The notes beneath the pieces are model-generated. The model worked only from the letters and a program-made list of their open reading frames with translations, did no database searches and was not told where the DNA came from. From Panorpa germanica (lineage: Eukaryota; Arthropoda; Insecta; Mecoptera; Panorpidae), in NCBI GenBank assembly GCA_963678705.1, contig OY783210.1, positions 18,539,331 through 18,603,330 of the forward strand: 64,000 bases of DNA, read 5' to 3'. The translations under genes were made by a program, and so were the position numbers. This document shows, piece by piece, positions 48,839 through 60,260 of the stretch (its first letter is position 1; every line of letters starts with the position of its first letter).

Positions 48839-50340
48839 GGGATTTGAGCCATAATTTTCTGGTAAGTCTCGGACGTAGAACTTTGAGGAGCCCCATGGGA
48901 CTACACTTTCTGCAGTTGGATAATAATGAACATGCTATAAAGAATCTTCATGAAATAGAAATTCTGTATGTAAAGAAATAATTTCAACATGGGGTTATAG
49001 AGTACTATAACGTTAAAGAAGATTTCATTATTTATTTTCGTTATTTTTAGAACTTTAAACAACAACAATTTGACTTCAATTCCGCGGGATTTGTTTCTGT
49101 CAATGTCATGTCGTCGAACATTAAGATTGAGTGAGAATCCTCTCATTTGTGACTGTGTATTAGCTTGGTTGTTAAAGTGGCTGTCTATACAAGGTGTTTT
49201 TCTCCACACCAGCATAAAGGATAAAATTTGACAGATTTACACAATCAGGATTTTAAATGTTCAGGTTAGCGAATCATTGTTTATAATAAGATAGAAAATA
49301 AAATAAAATGGATCTTAATATCGCGTCAGGTTATGTTATTATTAGACATTGTATGAGCATTTATTTGTTTATTTGTGATAACAATGTTGAACACATATAT
49401 TACAGGTCTTATTGAACGTCCTGCACCGGAGTGCTCTGCCCCCATCCCTGTATTTGCGCTTAGAACTATTGCAGAGAGAAATTTTTAATAAAATTGCCGA
49501 TATATTACCACCAGGAAGAACTGAACTGTAAGATTATTATAATTATATGTGTCAGGTACAATATTAATCTATTAATCAATAATTTATGTTCTAATATAAA
49601 AAGTAAAGTAGTATTTATTTTGATTTAATAGAATGGTGCAACATGCGTTGATGGAATAAATGACTACGTTTGTCGTTGTGCCGGTGATTATACTGGTAAA
49701 TTTTGTGAAGCAGGTCCACTAGTAGCAATGATGTATCCCCAAACTCCACCATATCAACATCACGAATGCAAACATGGTGTTTGTTTTCAACCTAATCCTT
49801 TAAATGCAGATTATATTTGCAAATGTTCTGCCGGGTATTCTGGAAAACGCTGCTGGAAAAGTCTTACCAGCTTAAGTTTGTGCACAATAACTCTTTATGT
49901 TGAAAGCCAATGTTACTATTGTACTTAGTTCTTCGGAGCACAATGGTGTACTCCTAAGTCCAAAATGAAGGAAATGCAGAACATCTTGCTGTGGAGCTGT
50001 TCAATGGCAGAATTAAGGTCAGCTACGATGTTGGAAATTATTCAGTATCTACTTTGTACAGGTAATGTTTTCCAGTTAATATTTAAAGAAAATTAACTTG
50101 CTAACAATTAATATTTAAATAGAAAAATGTAATATCTTAAATATATGTGATTTTGTTTTAGTTTTGAAATGGTCGGTATCATATCGTGGAACTTCTAGCA
50201 ATAAAAAATAATTTTACGTTAAGAGTTGATCGTGGTTTAGCGCGTTCCATTATTAATGACGGATCTCAAGAATTTCACCCGAGCCTGGACAACAATCATT
50301 CACGCAGTGGCATTTAAGAAACTTAACCAGCTTCAAAGGA
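48839..50340 (+). pseudogene. slit: slit gene fragment, left arm (decayed)
   Basis: Pieces of the axon-guidance ligand Slit in gene order, with introns kept. LRR: LQLDNNEHAIKNLHEIEIL then TLNNNNLTSIPRDLFL. LRR C-cap: LRLSENPLICDCVLAWLLKW. The following LRR N-cap is frameshifted and has stops (IFNKIADILPPGRTEL). After a large internal deletion come EGF sequence [20 protein letters not shown] and [20 protein letters not shown], then laminin-G pieces [36 protein letters not shown] and RNLTSFKG spread over several frames. Missing LRR4 and most EGFs, stops and frameshifts show it cannot make Slit. Retained introns mean DNA duplication, not retrocopying. Confidence 0.9.
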
Positions 50341-50455
50341 TTTTTTTGTGATGTTGAACACATCCGCAATATTTATTTTGCTCCTGCATTATCTTTGTCT
50401 AATCTATATGGAGTAGAGATGTTATTACGATCATTACTTTACAAGTTTCTTAAAG
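50341..50455 (+). pseudogene. unassigned open exon between slit and PLAC fragments, left arm
   Basis: After the Slit-like RNLTSFKG the sequence leaves Slit homology but stays open for 38 codons (FFCDVEHIRNIYFAPALSLS, NLYGVEMLLRSLLYKFLK) and ends at a good donor in phase 1. The next fragment, from the PLAC gene, starts in the matching phase. I do not recognise the peptide; it may be an exon captured from a third gene or from a part of the PLAC gene outside the window. The mirror copy lies at about 57806-57924. Confidence 0.5.
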
Positions 50456-50652
50456 GTAATAGCTACTATAATCTATATACTTTATTATTTTATCACTAAT
50501 TACAGCTATAATTAGACTTATTGAGTAATTATTATTCTAAATCTGATACTTATGCAATTATAATAACATTGTAAATGAAAAATATTTCTTAATCTTTAAA
50601 ATATGTTCAATTATAACAACATGTAATAATTGGCTTTAATGTTTTTTTAAGG

Positions 50653-50936
50653 TGCGAGAACATCAGAGGCTCTTTCCAGGGATCATACTGAACATAAGGG
50701 GGACAATATTAATTACAGAACTGAACCAAATCATGTACAGGACGAACTAGTTAAGCACTCTGGACCAAGTATGTATAAAATATTTTTTTAATTAATCTAT
50801 ATTTGTACTAATTAAGCTTCATATAGTAACTTCTTTCTTTTTTTTAGAAGACTGCACCAATAGTTTTACAAACTGCCATCTAGTCGTACAAGCACGTCTT
50901 GCAAATGGAAGTGTATCATGAAGAAGAGCTCCACCA
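50653..50936 (+). pseudogene. duplicated last two exons of the TSR/PLAC gene, left arm
   Basis: Copies of the two terminal exons of the minus-strand gene at 62494-62807. The linker exon reads GARTSEALSRDHTEHKGDNI and keeps both splice sites. The PLAC exon keeps DCTNSFTNCHLVVQARL, then a 1-bp and a ~20-bp deletion remove the C..Y...CC.SC core and cause an early stop (ARLANGSVS). It is therefore broken. Confidence 0.9.
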
Positions 50937-50960
50937 GAGGCTTAAATTTCATCATGGGCA

Positions 50961-52340
50961 AAATAGTTTACTTTCAAATTGGAAATAAGTAAAAATATCT
51001 AAAGAAACAAATAGATTATTTTCCTGTTATTTATTAATAACTGTGGTAATTTAAGTATGCTACTTCCAAAGTTTTTCTATTGTAGTATATTATGTTATAA
51101 TTGAACCAAATATTTTCTGCAATTTAATTTGGCAAATACTTATAATGTTTTATATTTTTATTATTATTACGATCTTCCTTTGACATGAAAGAACTAAAGT
51201 TATCTAGAATATTATTTTAATTTCTAAAACATATTCAGTTGTACAAATAGAAACAAAATGTCTACTGCAGCATACTTAAATTCAATTGTTATTATTATGT
51301 ATTAATTATATTGGATTATTATTAAACAGTAATAACTAATTTTCAATTTCATTGACATGCAAACAATAATGCAAGTATTTAATATTATTATTATTGAATG
51401 CAAGAATGCAAGTTGAAAATGTTTCACTTATTGGTTTTCATTGCACATTTGAATTCTTTAATAACTAGACATGACTTGGCACGAACATCTCAGAAAACAC
51501 AAATGTTACAGAACAAATACGTAAGAAGTTCATTTAGCTGTGTCGTATTTGTTATGTAAAAGTGTTACATAAATATTATGTTTATGTTTAAACAGTAATA
51601 ACAGTTTTGTTTGATGTTCGTGCAGTAAAAAGTAAAAGTGTTGTAAAAATGTATCCACAATAATGAATCATTGTTTCTTGTACCCATTGCTTCTTATAGC
51701 CTGCAGTGGATTCTGTTCTCTATACAGACTTATAATTAGCTCCTAAACTTTCTACCATAAAATAAAAATTGTAAAAAAAACTGTTGTATTTTTAGTAGTT
51801 GTAGAAAAGTAGTTAATAATATCTGTTAACAATCATCTTAATAAATGCAGAAAATCTGATTTTTGCTAAAATTAATATTTAAAACATAATGTAAATTAAT
51901 AATAATAAACAATATGTAACATTAGATATTTGTATTTCGTAACAATTTATTAAATTATTTATCATATCTACATTAATTATTATTTATATTAATAAATGTT
52001 TTTGTAACATTAATTATTTAGTAAATATTCGAACTGAAAGTGTGCCACCTATTAGACGGTAGACAAAATAACCATAGTCAGTATTACTTCACAGAGGACA
52101 CTAGCAGATAATTTTACACGCCTGATTAATATGCTACTATATATACTCACTTAAATGTACTATTTATTCCAAAAACATTTACTTAAAATAAAGGATTAAC
52201 TAAGTTTTCAATTTTGTTTTATTTATTCCAATACTTATATAAAATAAAAATTGAACATTTATACAAGAAATTCATCTCAAATTAATCTCAATACAAGAAA
52301 TATAGAAAATTCTTCATGTCAATTATAAGAAGAGTAGAAG
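50961..52340 (+). repeat. arm segment: non-coding flank of the PLAC gene and beyond
   Basis: About 700 bp following the broken PLAC exon matches the parental 3' flank at 60954-61641 on the opposite strand, with the parental segment 61642-62478 absent at the junction. The remaining part (to about 52.3 kb) has no parent inside the window. No gene is seen. Confidence 0.7.
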
Positions 52341-52345
52341 ATTAA

Positions 52346-52570
52346 GAAGAAACCTTCTTACATCTCGAAAAAAATTCAACGTTTTTATCCATTTTAACAA
52401 GAGATAACCTAAGATAACCTTCTTACATCTCGAGAATTGCAGAAGATCTAATTTTTGTTAAAATTAAAACTTCAATGTTTTTATCAATTTTACCAAGAGT
52501 ATAACCTTTTTACATCTCGAGGAATGCTAAAGATCTAATTTTTGTTAAAATTAAAAATGCAATGTTTTCC
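52346..52570 (+). repeat. ~90-bp tandem repeat, left arm
   Basis: Three partial units containing CTTCTTACATCTCGAG, GATCTAATTTTTGTTAAAAT and a TTTTTATC..TTTTA block. The right arm (about 55770-55915) has only two units, so the arms have diverged by unequal change in copy number. Confidence 0.75.
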
Positions 52571-52808
52571 CTTCCATCCTGTGCTTCCATCATAAACTTT
52601 GAAGCAAGAATATGCAAAGAATAAAATGCAATTGATAGACGCCTGGATAATATGCAACATCTTTTGCTTCTTTATAACGAGACTGTATAAAGAAAATAAT
52701 AATCGGTGATTTCTAAATGTTTGTGTTTTTGTAACAGCTTAATAAATTATTTATCATATGAAATCTACATTAATTACTATTTATATTGTTAAACGTTTGG
52801 AATAATTT

Positions 52809-53885
52809 GATGCAGTTATGTTCCGTATACTCTAAAATAAAAAACTGCCTAAATATGTACGCGATTCTCATTTTTATGTGACCTTTTTGAAACCCATGGA
52901 CACTTCTTTTTCTAAATTTTCTTTTAATTTATTCGAAATAATTTTATGCAGTTATGTTCGCTATGCTCTAAAATAAAAAACTGCTTCATTACATTTTAAA
53001 TGTCTTCGCGATTTTGGCTTTTATCCGACCTTTTTTAAATTCATGGACTTTTTTTTCTAAAATTTTTTCTTGGATTTCTTAAATTTTTTTGATGCAGTTA
53101 TGTTCGCTAGGCCTTAAAGTAAATAACTGCTTCATTACATTTTAAATATCCACGCGATTCTGGCTTTTATACGAACTTTTTTAAATTCATGGACTTTTTT
53201 TTCTAAATTTCTTTTTTGGATTTCTTGAAATTTTTTGATGCAGTTATGTTCGCTAAGCTTTAAAGTAAATAACTACTTCATTACATTTTAAATATCCACG
53301 CGATTCTGGCTTTTATGCGACCTTTTTTAAATTCATGGACTTTTTTTAATAAAATTTTTTCTTGGATTTCTTGAAATTTTTTGATGCAGTTATGTTCGCA
53401 AGGCTTTAAAGTAAATAACTGCTTCATTACATTTTAAATATCCACGCGATTCTGGCTTTTATGCGACCTTTTTTAAATTCATGGACTTTTTTTTCTAAAA
53501 TTTTTTCTTGGATTTCTTGAAATTTTTTGATGCAGTTATGTTCGCTAGGCTTTAAAGTAAATAACTGCTACATTACATTTTAAATATTCACGCGATTCTG
53601 GCTTTTATGCGACCTTTTTTAAATTCATGGACTTTTTTTTCTAAAATTTTTTTTTGGATTTCTCGTAATTTTTTGATGCAGTTATGTTCGCTAGGCTTTA
53701 AAGTAAATAACTGCTTCATTACATTTTAAATATCCACGCGATTTTGGCTTTTATGCGACCTTTTTTAAATTCATGGACTTTTTTTTCTAAAAATTTTTTT
53801 TGGATTTCTTGAAATTTTTTGATGCAGTTATGTTCGCTATGCTTTAAAATAAAGAACTGCTTCATTAGATTTTAAATATCTACGC
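52809..53885 (+). repeat. 146-bp satellite-like tandem array, left arm (8 units)
   Basis: The landmark TGCAGTTATGTTC recurs at 52811, 52947, 53093, 53239, 53385, 53531, 53677 and 53823: one 136-bp step followed by six exact 146-bp steps. Each unit also has AACTGCTTCATTACATTTTA, CACGCGATTCTGGCTTTTAT and AAATTCATGGACTTTTTTTT. The first unit is the most diverged. There is no coding frame. Confidence 0.95.
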
Positions 53886-54128
53886 AAAAACTCAAAAAAT
53901 TGCATTGCTCTTAAAATCATAAAAGTGAACCTTTTCATCATTTTTAACAAGATTATAGTCTTCTTTCTATATGGAGATTTAATATATTGATATATCATAA
54001 ACTAAAATACATATTTAAAAATAAATAACAAATTTGAAATCAGCATTCAAAACTACGTTAAAAACCATTAAAAAATAAACAAATTATTTTTTTCAATTTT
54101 CATGAAAAGTAAGAAGGCTATAGCCTTG

Positions 54129-54479
54129 TTACTTTTGTTAAAAAAATTAAAATTTATTTTGACGTATGATACATGTTTTCAAACGTAGTTTTGTATGCTG
54201 ATTCAAAAATTAAAATCCATTTTTAATTACCTCTTGCGGTTAATGAGTAATCGGCGTTTAAAGATTTATTTTATTTCGATTTTCATAAGAAGTAACAAGA
54301 GTATAACCTTCTTACTTTTCATAAAAATTGAAGAAAAATATAAGTCATTTTATAACGAATTTTAACTTTATTTTGAATTATTTAAAAATGAATTATAAAT
54401 TTGAAATCAGCATTTAAAATTAAGTTAAAATCCGTTATAAAATGATATATATTTTTCTTCAATTTTTATGAAAAGTAAG
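54129..54479. repeat. palindrome centre: alternating inverted ~95-bp repeats
   Basis: Together with the inner arm ends, the centre is six head-to-head/tail-to-tail copies of one ~95-bp unit: about 54030-54126 (+), 54117-54215 (-), 54215-54308 (+, weak), 54305-54401 (-), 54398-54491 (+) and 54482-54579 (-). Neighbouring copies are joined through small palindromes such as AAGGCTATAGCCTT and share TTTGAAATCAGCA and CTTCTTACTTTTCATGAAAA blocks. The copy 4/copy 5 pair alone forms a stem of about 65 bp. Confidence 0.85.
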
Positions 54480-54714
54480 AAGGCTATAGCCTTCTTACTT
54501 TTCATGAAAATTGAAAATAAAAATTTGTTTATTTTTTAATGGTTTTTAACGTAGTTTTGAATGCTGATTTCAAATTTATAATTTATTTTTAAATATGTAT
54601 TTTAGTTTATGATATATCAATATATTAAATCTCCATATAGAAAGAAGACTATAATCTTGTTAAAAATGATGAAAAGGTTCACTTTTATGATTTTAAGAGC
54701 AATGCAATTTTTTG

Positions 54715-55515
54715 AGTTTTTGCGTAGATATTTAAAATCTAATGAAGCAGTTCTTTATTTTAAAGCATAGCGAACATAACTGCATCAAAAAATTTCAAGA
54801 AATCCAAAAAAAAATTTTAGAAAAAAAAAGTCCATGAATTTAAAAAAGTTCGTATAAAAGCCAGAATCGCATGGATATTTAAAATGTAATGAAGCAGTTA
54901 TTTACTTTAAAGCCTTGCGAACATAACTGCATCAAAAAATTTCAAGAAATCCAAGAAAAAATTTTATTAAAAAAAGTCCATGAATTTAAAAAAGGTCGCA
55001 TAAAAGCCAGAATCGCGTGGATAATTAAAATGTAATGAAGTAGTTATTTACTTTAAAGCTTAGCGAACATAACTGCATCAAAAAATTTCAAGAAATCCAA
55101 AAAAGAAATTTAGAAAAAAAAGTCCATGAATTTAAAAAAGTTCGTATAAAAGCCAGAATCGCGTGGATATTTAAAATGTAATGAAGCAGTTATTTACTTT
55201 AAGGCCTAGCGAACATAACTGCATCAAAAAATTTTAAGAAATCCAAGAAAAAATTTTAGAAAAAAAAGTCCATGAATTTAAAAAAGGTCGGATAAAAGCC
55301 AAAATCGCGAAGACATTTAAAATGTAATGAAGCAGTTTTTTATTTTAGAGCATAGCGAACATAACTGCATAAAATTATTTCGAATAAATTAAAAGAAAAT
55401 TTAGAAAAAGAAGTGTCCATGGGTTTCAAAAAGGTCACATAAAAATGAGAATCGCGTACATATTTAGGCAGTTTTTTATTTTAGAGTATACGGAACATAA
55501 CTGCATCAAATTATT
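54715..55515 (-). repeat. 146-bp satellite-like tandem array, right arm (6 units)
   Basis: The inverse landmark (CATAACTGCA) recurs with TGCA at 54781, 54928, 55074, 55220, 55366 and 55502, steps of 147, 146, 146, 146 and 136. Two units fewer than the left arm explains about 292 bp of the arm length difference. Confidence 0.95.
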
Positions 55516-57307
55516 CCAAACGTTTAACAATATAAATAGTAATTAATGTAGATTTCATATGATAAATAATTTATTAAGCTGTTACAAAAACACAAACATT
55601 TAGAAATCACCGATTATTATTTTCTTTATACAGTCTCGTTATAAAGAAGCAAAAGATGTTGCATATTATCCAGGCGTCTATCAATTGCATTTTATTCTTT
55701 GCATATTCTTGCTTCAAAGTTTATGATGGAAGCACAGGATGGAAGGGAAAACATTGCATTTTTAATTTTAACAAAAATTAGATCTTTAGCATTCCTCGAG
55801 ATGTAAAAAGGTTATCTTAGGTTATCTCTTGTTAAAATGGATAAAAACGTTGAATTTTTAATTTTAACAAAAAATAGATATTCTGCATTTCTCGAGATGT
55901 AAGAAGGTTTCTTCTTAATCTTCTACTCTTCTTATAATTGACATGAAGAATTTTCTATATTTCTTGTATTGAGATTAATTTGAGATGAATTTCTTGTATA
56001 AATGTTCAATTTTTATTTTATATAAGTATTGGAATAAATAAAACAAAATTGAAAACTTAGTTAATCCTTTATTTTAAGTAAATGTTTTTGGAATAAATAG
56101 TACATTTAAGTGAGTATATATAGTAGCATATTAATCAGGCGTGTAAAATTATCTGCTAGTGTCCTCTGTGAAGTAATATTGACTATGGTTATTTTGTCTA
56201 CCGTCTAATAGGTGGCACACTTTCAGTTCGAATATTTACTAAATAATTAATGTTACAAAAACATTTATTAATATAAATAATAATTAATGTAGATATGATA
56301 AATAATTTAATAAATTGTTACGAAATACAAATATCTAATGTTACATATTGTTTATTATTATTAATTTACATTATGTTTTAAATATTAATTTTAGCAAAAA
56401 TCAGATTTTCTGCATTTATTAAGATGATTGTTAACAGATATTATTAACTACTTTTCTACAACTACTAAAAATACAACAGTTTTTTTTACAATTTCTATTT
56501 TATGGTAGAAAGTTTAGGAGCTAATTATAAGTCTGTATAGAGAACAGAATCCACTGCAGGCTATAAGAAGCAATGGGTACAAGAAACAATGATTCATTAT
56601 TGTGGATACATTTTTACAACACTTTTACTTTTTACTGCACGAACATCAAACAAAACTGTTATTACTGTTTAAACATAAACATAATATTTATGTAACACTT
56701 TTACATAACAAATACGACACAGCTAAATGAACTTCTTACGTATTTGTTCTGTAACATTTGTGTTTTCTGAGATGTTCGTGCCAAGTCATGTCTAGTTATT
56801 AAAGAATTCAAATGTGCAATGAAAACCAATAAGTGAAACATTTTCAACTTGCATTCTTGCATTCAATAATAATAATATTAAATACTTGCATTATTGTTTG
56901 CATGTCAATGAAATTGAAAATTAGTTATTACTATTTAATAATAATTCAATATAATTAATACATAATAATAACAATTGAATTTAAGTATGCTGCAGTAGAC
57001 ATTTTGTTTCTATTTGTACAACTGAATATGTTTTAGAAATTAAAATAATATTCTAGATAACTTTAGTTCTTTCATGTCAAAGGAAGATCGTAATAATAAT
57101 AAAAATATAAAACATTATAAGTATTTGCCAAATTAAATTGCAGAAAATATTTGGTTCAATTATAACATAATATACTACAATAGAAAAACTTTGGAAGTAG
57201 CATACTTAAATTACCACAGTTATTAATAAATAACAGGAAAATAATCTATTTGTCTCTTTAGATATTTTTACTTATTTCCAATTTGAAAGTAAACTATTTT
57301 GCCCATG

Positions 57308-57610
57308 ATGAACTTTAAGCCTCTGGTGGAGCTCTTCTTCATGATACACTTCCATTTGCAAGACGTGCTTGTACGACTAGATGGCAGTTTGTAAAACTAT
57401 TGGTGCAGTCTTCTAAAAAAAAGAAAGAAGTTACTATATGAAGCTTAATTAGTACAAATATAGATTAATTAAAAAAATATTTTATACATACTTGGTCCAG
57501 AGTGCTTAACTAGTTCGTCCTGTACATGATTTGGTTCAGTTCTGTAATTAATATTGTCCCCCTTATGTTCAGTATGATCCCTGGAAAGAGCCTCTGATGT
57601 TCTCGCACCT
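57308..57610 (-). pseudogene. duplicated last two exons of the TSR/PLAC gene, right arm
   Basis: Mirror copy with the same deletions; the two arm copies differ by about one substitution plus a T-run length change. Against the intact exons at 62494-62807 both are only about 92-93% alike. Confidence 0.9.
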
Positions 57611-57924
57611 TAAAAAAACATTAAAGCCAATTATTACATGTTGTTATAATTGAACATATTTTAAAGATTAAGAAATATTTTTCATTTACAATGTTATTAT
57701 AATTGCATAAGTATCAGATTTAGAATAATAATTACTAAATAAGTCTAATTATAGCTGTAATTAGTGATAAAATAATAAAGTATATAGATTATAGTAGCTA
57801 TTACCTTTAAGAAACTTGTAAAGTAATGATCGTAATAACATCTCTACTCCATATAGATTAGACAAAGATAATGCAGGAGCAAAATAAATATTGCGGATGT
57901 GTTCAACATCACAAAAAAATCCTT

Positions 57925-59424
57925 TGAAGCTGGTTAAGTTTCTTAAATGCCACTGCGTGAATGATTGTTGTCCAGGCTCGGGTGAAATTCTTGAGATCCG
58001 TCATTAATAATGGAACGCGCTAAACCACGATCAACTCTTAACGTAAAATTATTTTTTATTGCTAGAAGTTCCACGATATGATACCGACCATTTCAAAACT
58101 AAAACAAAATCACATATATTTAAGATATTACATTTTTCTATTTAAATATTAATTGTTAGCAAGTTAATTTTCTTTAAATATTAACTGGAAAACATTACCT
58201 GTACAAAGTAGATACTGAATAATTTCCAACATCGTAGCTGACCTTAATTCTGCCATTGAACAGCTCCACAGCAAGATGTTCTGCATTTCCTTCATTTTGG
58301 ACTTAGGAGTACACCATTGTGCTCCGAAGAACTAAGTACAATAGTAACATTGGCTTTCAACATAAAGAGTTATTGTGCACAAACTTAAGCTGGTAAGACT
58401 TTTCCAGCAGCGTTTTCCAGAATACCCGGCAGAACATTTGCAAATATAATCTGCATTTAAAGGATTAGGTTGAAAACAAACACCATGTTTGCATTCGTGA
58501 TGTTGATATGGTGGAGTTTGGGGATACATCATTGCTACTAGTGGACCTGCTTCACAAAATTTACCAGTATAATCACCGGCACAACGACAAACGTAGTCAT
58601 TTATTCCATCAACGCATGTTGCACCATTCTATTAAATCAAAATAAATACTACTTTACTTTTTATATTAGAACATAAATTATTGATTAATAGATTAATATT
58701 GTACCTGACACATATAATTATAATAATCTTACAGTTCAGTTCTTCCTGGTGGTAATATATCGGCAATTTTATTAAAAATTTCTCTCTGCAATAGTTCTAA
58801 GCGCAAATACAGGGATGGGGGCAGAGCACTCCGGTGCAGGACGTTCAATAAGACCTGTAATATATGTGTTCAACATTGTTATCACAAATAAACAAATAAA
58901 TGCTCATACAATGTCTAATAATAACATAACCTGACGCGATATTAAGATCCATTTTATTTTATTTTCTATCTTATTATAAACAATGATTCGCTAACCTGAA
59001 CATTTAAAATCCTGATTGTGTAAATCTGTCAAATTTTATCCTTTATGCTGGTGTGGAGAAAAACACCTTGTATAGACAGCCACTTTAACAACCAAGCTAA
59101 TACACAGTCACAAATGAGAGGATTTTCACTCAATCTTAATGTTCGACGACGTGACATTGACAGAAACAAATCCCGCGGAATTGAAGTCAAATTGTTGTTG
59201 TTTACAGTTCTAAAAATAACGAAAATAAATAATGAAATCTTCTTTAACGTTATAGTACTCTATAACCCCATGTTGAAATTATTTCTTTACATACAGAATT
59301 TCTATTTCATGAAGATTCTTTATAACATGTTCATTATTATCCAACTGCAGAAAGCGTAGTCCCATGGGGCTCCTCAAAGTTCTACGTCCGAGACTTACCA
59401 GAAAATTATGGCTCAAATCCCTGC
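57925..59424 (-). pseudogene. slit: slit gene fragment, right arm (decayed)
   Basis: Mirror copy of the left-arm slit fragment with the same deletions, stops and frameshifts, so the damage predates the arm duplication or has been homogenised since. The EGF frame at 58332-58532 is identical at protein level to its left-arm twin (49728-49928). Confidence 0.9.
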
Positions 59425-60012
59425 GATATTTCAATTCAAATTACTAAACAACTACATTTATTATTAAGTAAATTAAAATTGAAATAATAGAAACACTTAC
59501 AATCAAAGTAAATTTATGTAGTCGAAGAAACAATGTTATCCAGTAAATGTCTTAAACGGTTGTTATTTAGACGCTTGTGATTTGTTTAAAACAATTTAAT
59601 AAGGTGTATATTGTATGATAAGTGTATATTTCCTGTCATTTGTAATGTTTATAACACAAATTTATAGGTTATGTAATACCCGGTTCTGATTATTTTAGAT
59701 TAAATAGAATTTGTCTTATAGATATAAACAATAATTAATATTCAAAACAGTCAAAATGTTTTGTTGCTTTTGTTTTGCACACAATCGTAAAAGTTTGTAT
59801 ACAGATTTTAAGAAACTGCTATCACCTTAAACGTACTAAAGATAAAAATGACAGGAATGACAGTTTAATAATATAATGCCTTACCTCCATCTAAATAAAA
59901 TCATTTATAATGACAACCAATCAGAATCCTTCAAACTCCGACCCACTCCGACTGACTCCGACTGACTCCGACCTATTTATGAATGAACGTTCTTTGTGGA
60001 GGGTAATGTCAT

Positions 60013-60259
60013 GTTCATGATACCCTGATACAAATTTATTAAAATCCTATGCCAATAATAATTGCCGTTCTTTACTTACAAATTAGAAGACGGTTCTTAT
60101 AAGTAGTGCAGGTTCATGATACCCTGATACAAATATGACATTTTAATATAAAGCTATTTTGTTATTTTCCTTATGAATGAATTTGTGTTCTTTCTATTTA
60201 TGAATGAACCACGATGTTTTTTTTTATTTAATGTCACGTTCATGATACCCTAATACAAA
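60013..60259 (-). repeat. terminal motif triplet, right arm
   Basis: The same motif in inverse orientation at 60013, 60112 and 60238, the outermost carrying one change (TTAGGG for TCAGGG). It coincides with the outer edge of the right arm. Confidence 0.8.
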
Positions 60260-60260
60260 A

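Larger units (their letters stand above)
48001..54128 (+). repeat. giant inverted repeat, left arm
   Basis: 6.1 kb whose reverse complement is found at 54480-60260. Where compared, arms agree at about 99%: the EGF frame is identical over 66 codons and an antisense frame near 49 kb differs at 4 of 104 residues. The left arm is about 350 bp longer because it has two extra units of the 146-bp array and part of an extra unit of a ~90-bp repeat near 52.35-52.57 kb. Substitutions and copy-number differences argue against a simple assembly mirror error. Confidence 0.95.
54480..60260 (-). repeat. giant inverted repeat, right arm
   Basis: 5.8 kb matching the left arm in inverted orientation. Its outer end lies at about 60260, where similarity stops after a third, mutated copy of the terminal motif. 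The outer edges have no obvious target-site duplication. Features inside each arm are listed separately. Confidence 0.95.

Noticed and set aside
48901..49215. 104-codon minus-strand frame (twin at 59045-59359) as a gene
   Set aside because: It is antisense to slit LRR exons plus intron; the translation has no domain signature.
49728..49928. EGF-domain open frame (and its twin at 58332-58532) as a functional small gene
   Set aside because: It is one exon of a slit fragment whose neighbours carry stops and frameshifts, and the ATG is internal to the Slit sequence [10 protein letters not shown].
48001..60260. Palindrome as a plain assembly mirror artefact
   Set aside because: The arms differ by scattered substitutions, two satellite units and a ~90-bp repeat unit, and the centre is structured. 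An artefact from haplotypes remains possible, so long reads are still asked for.
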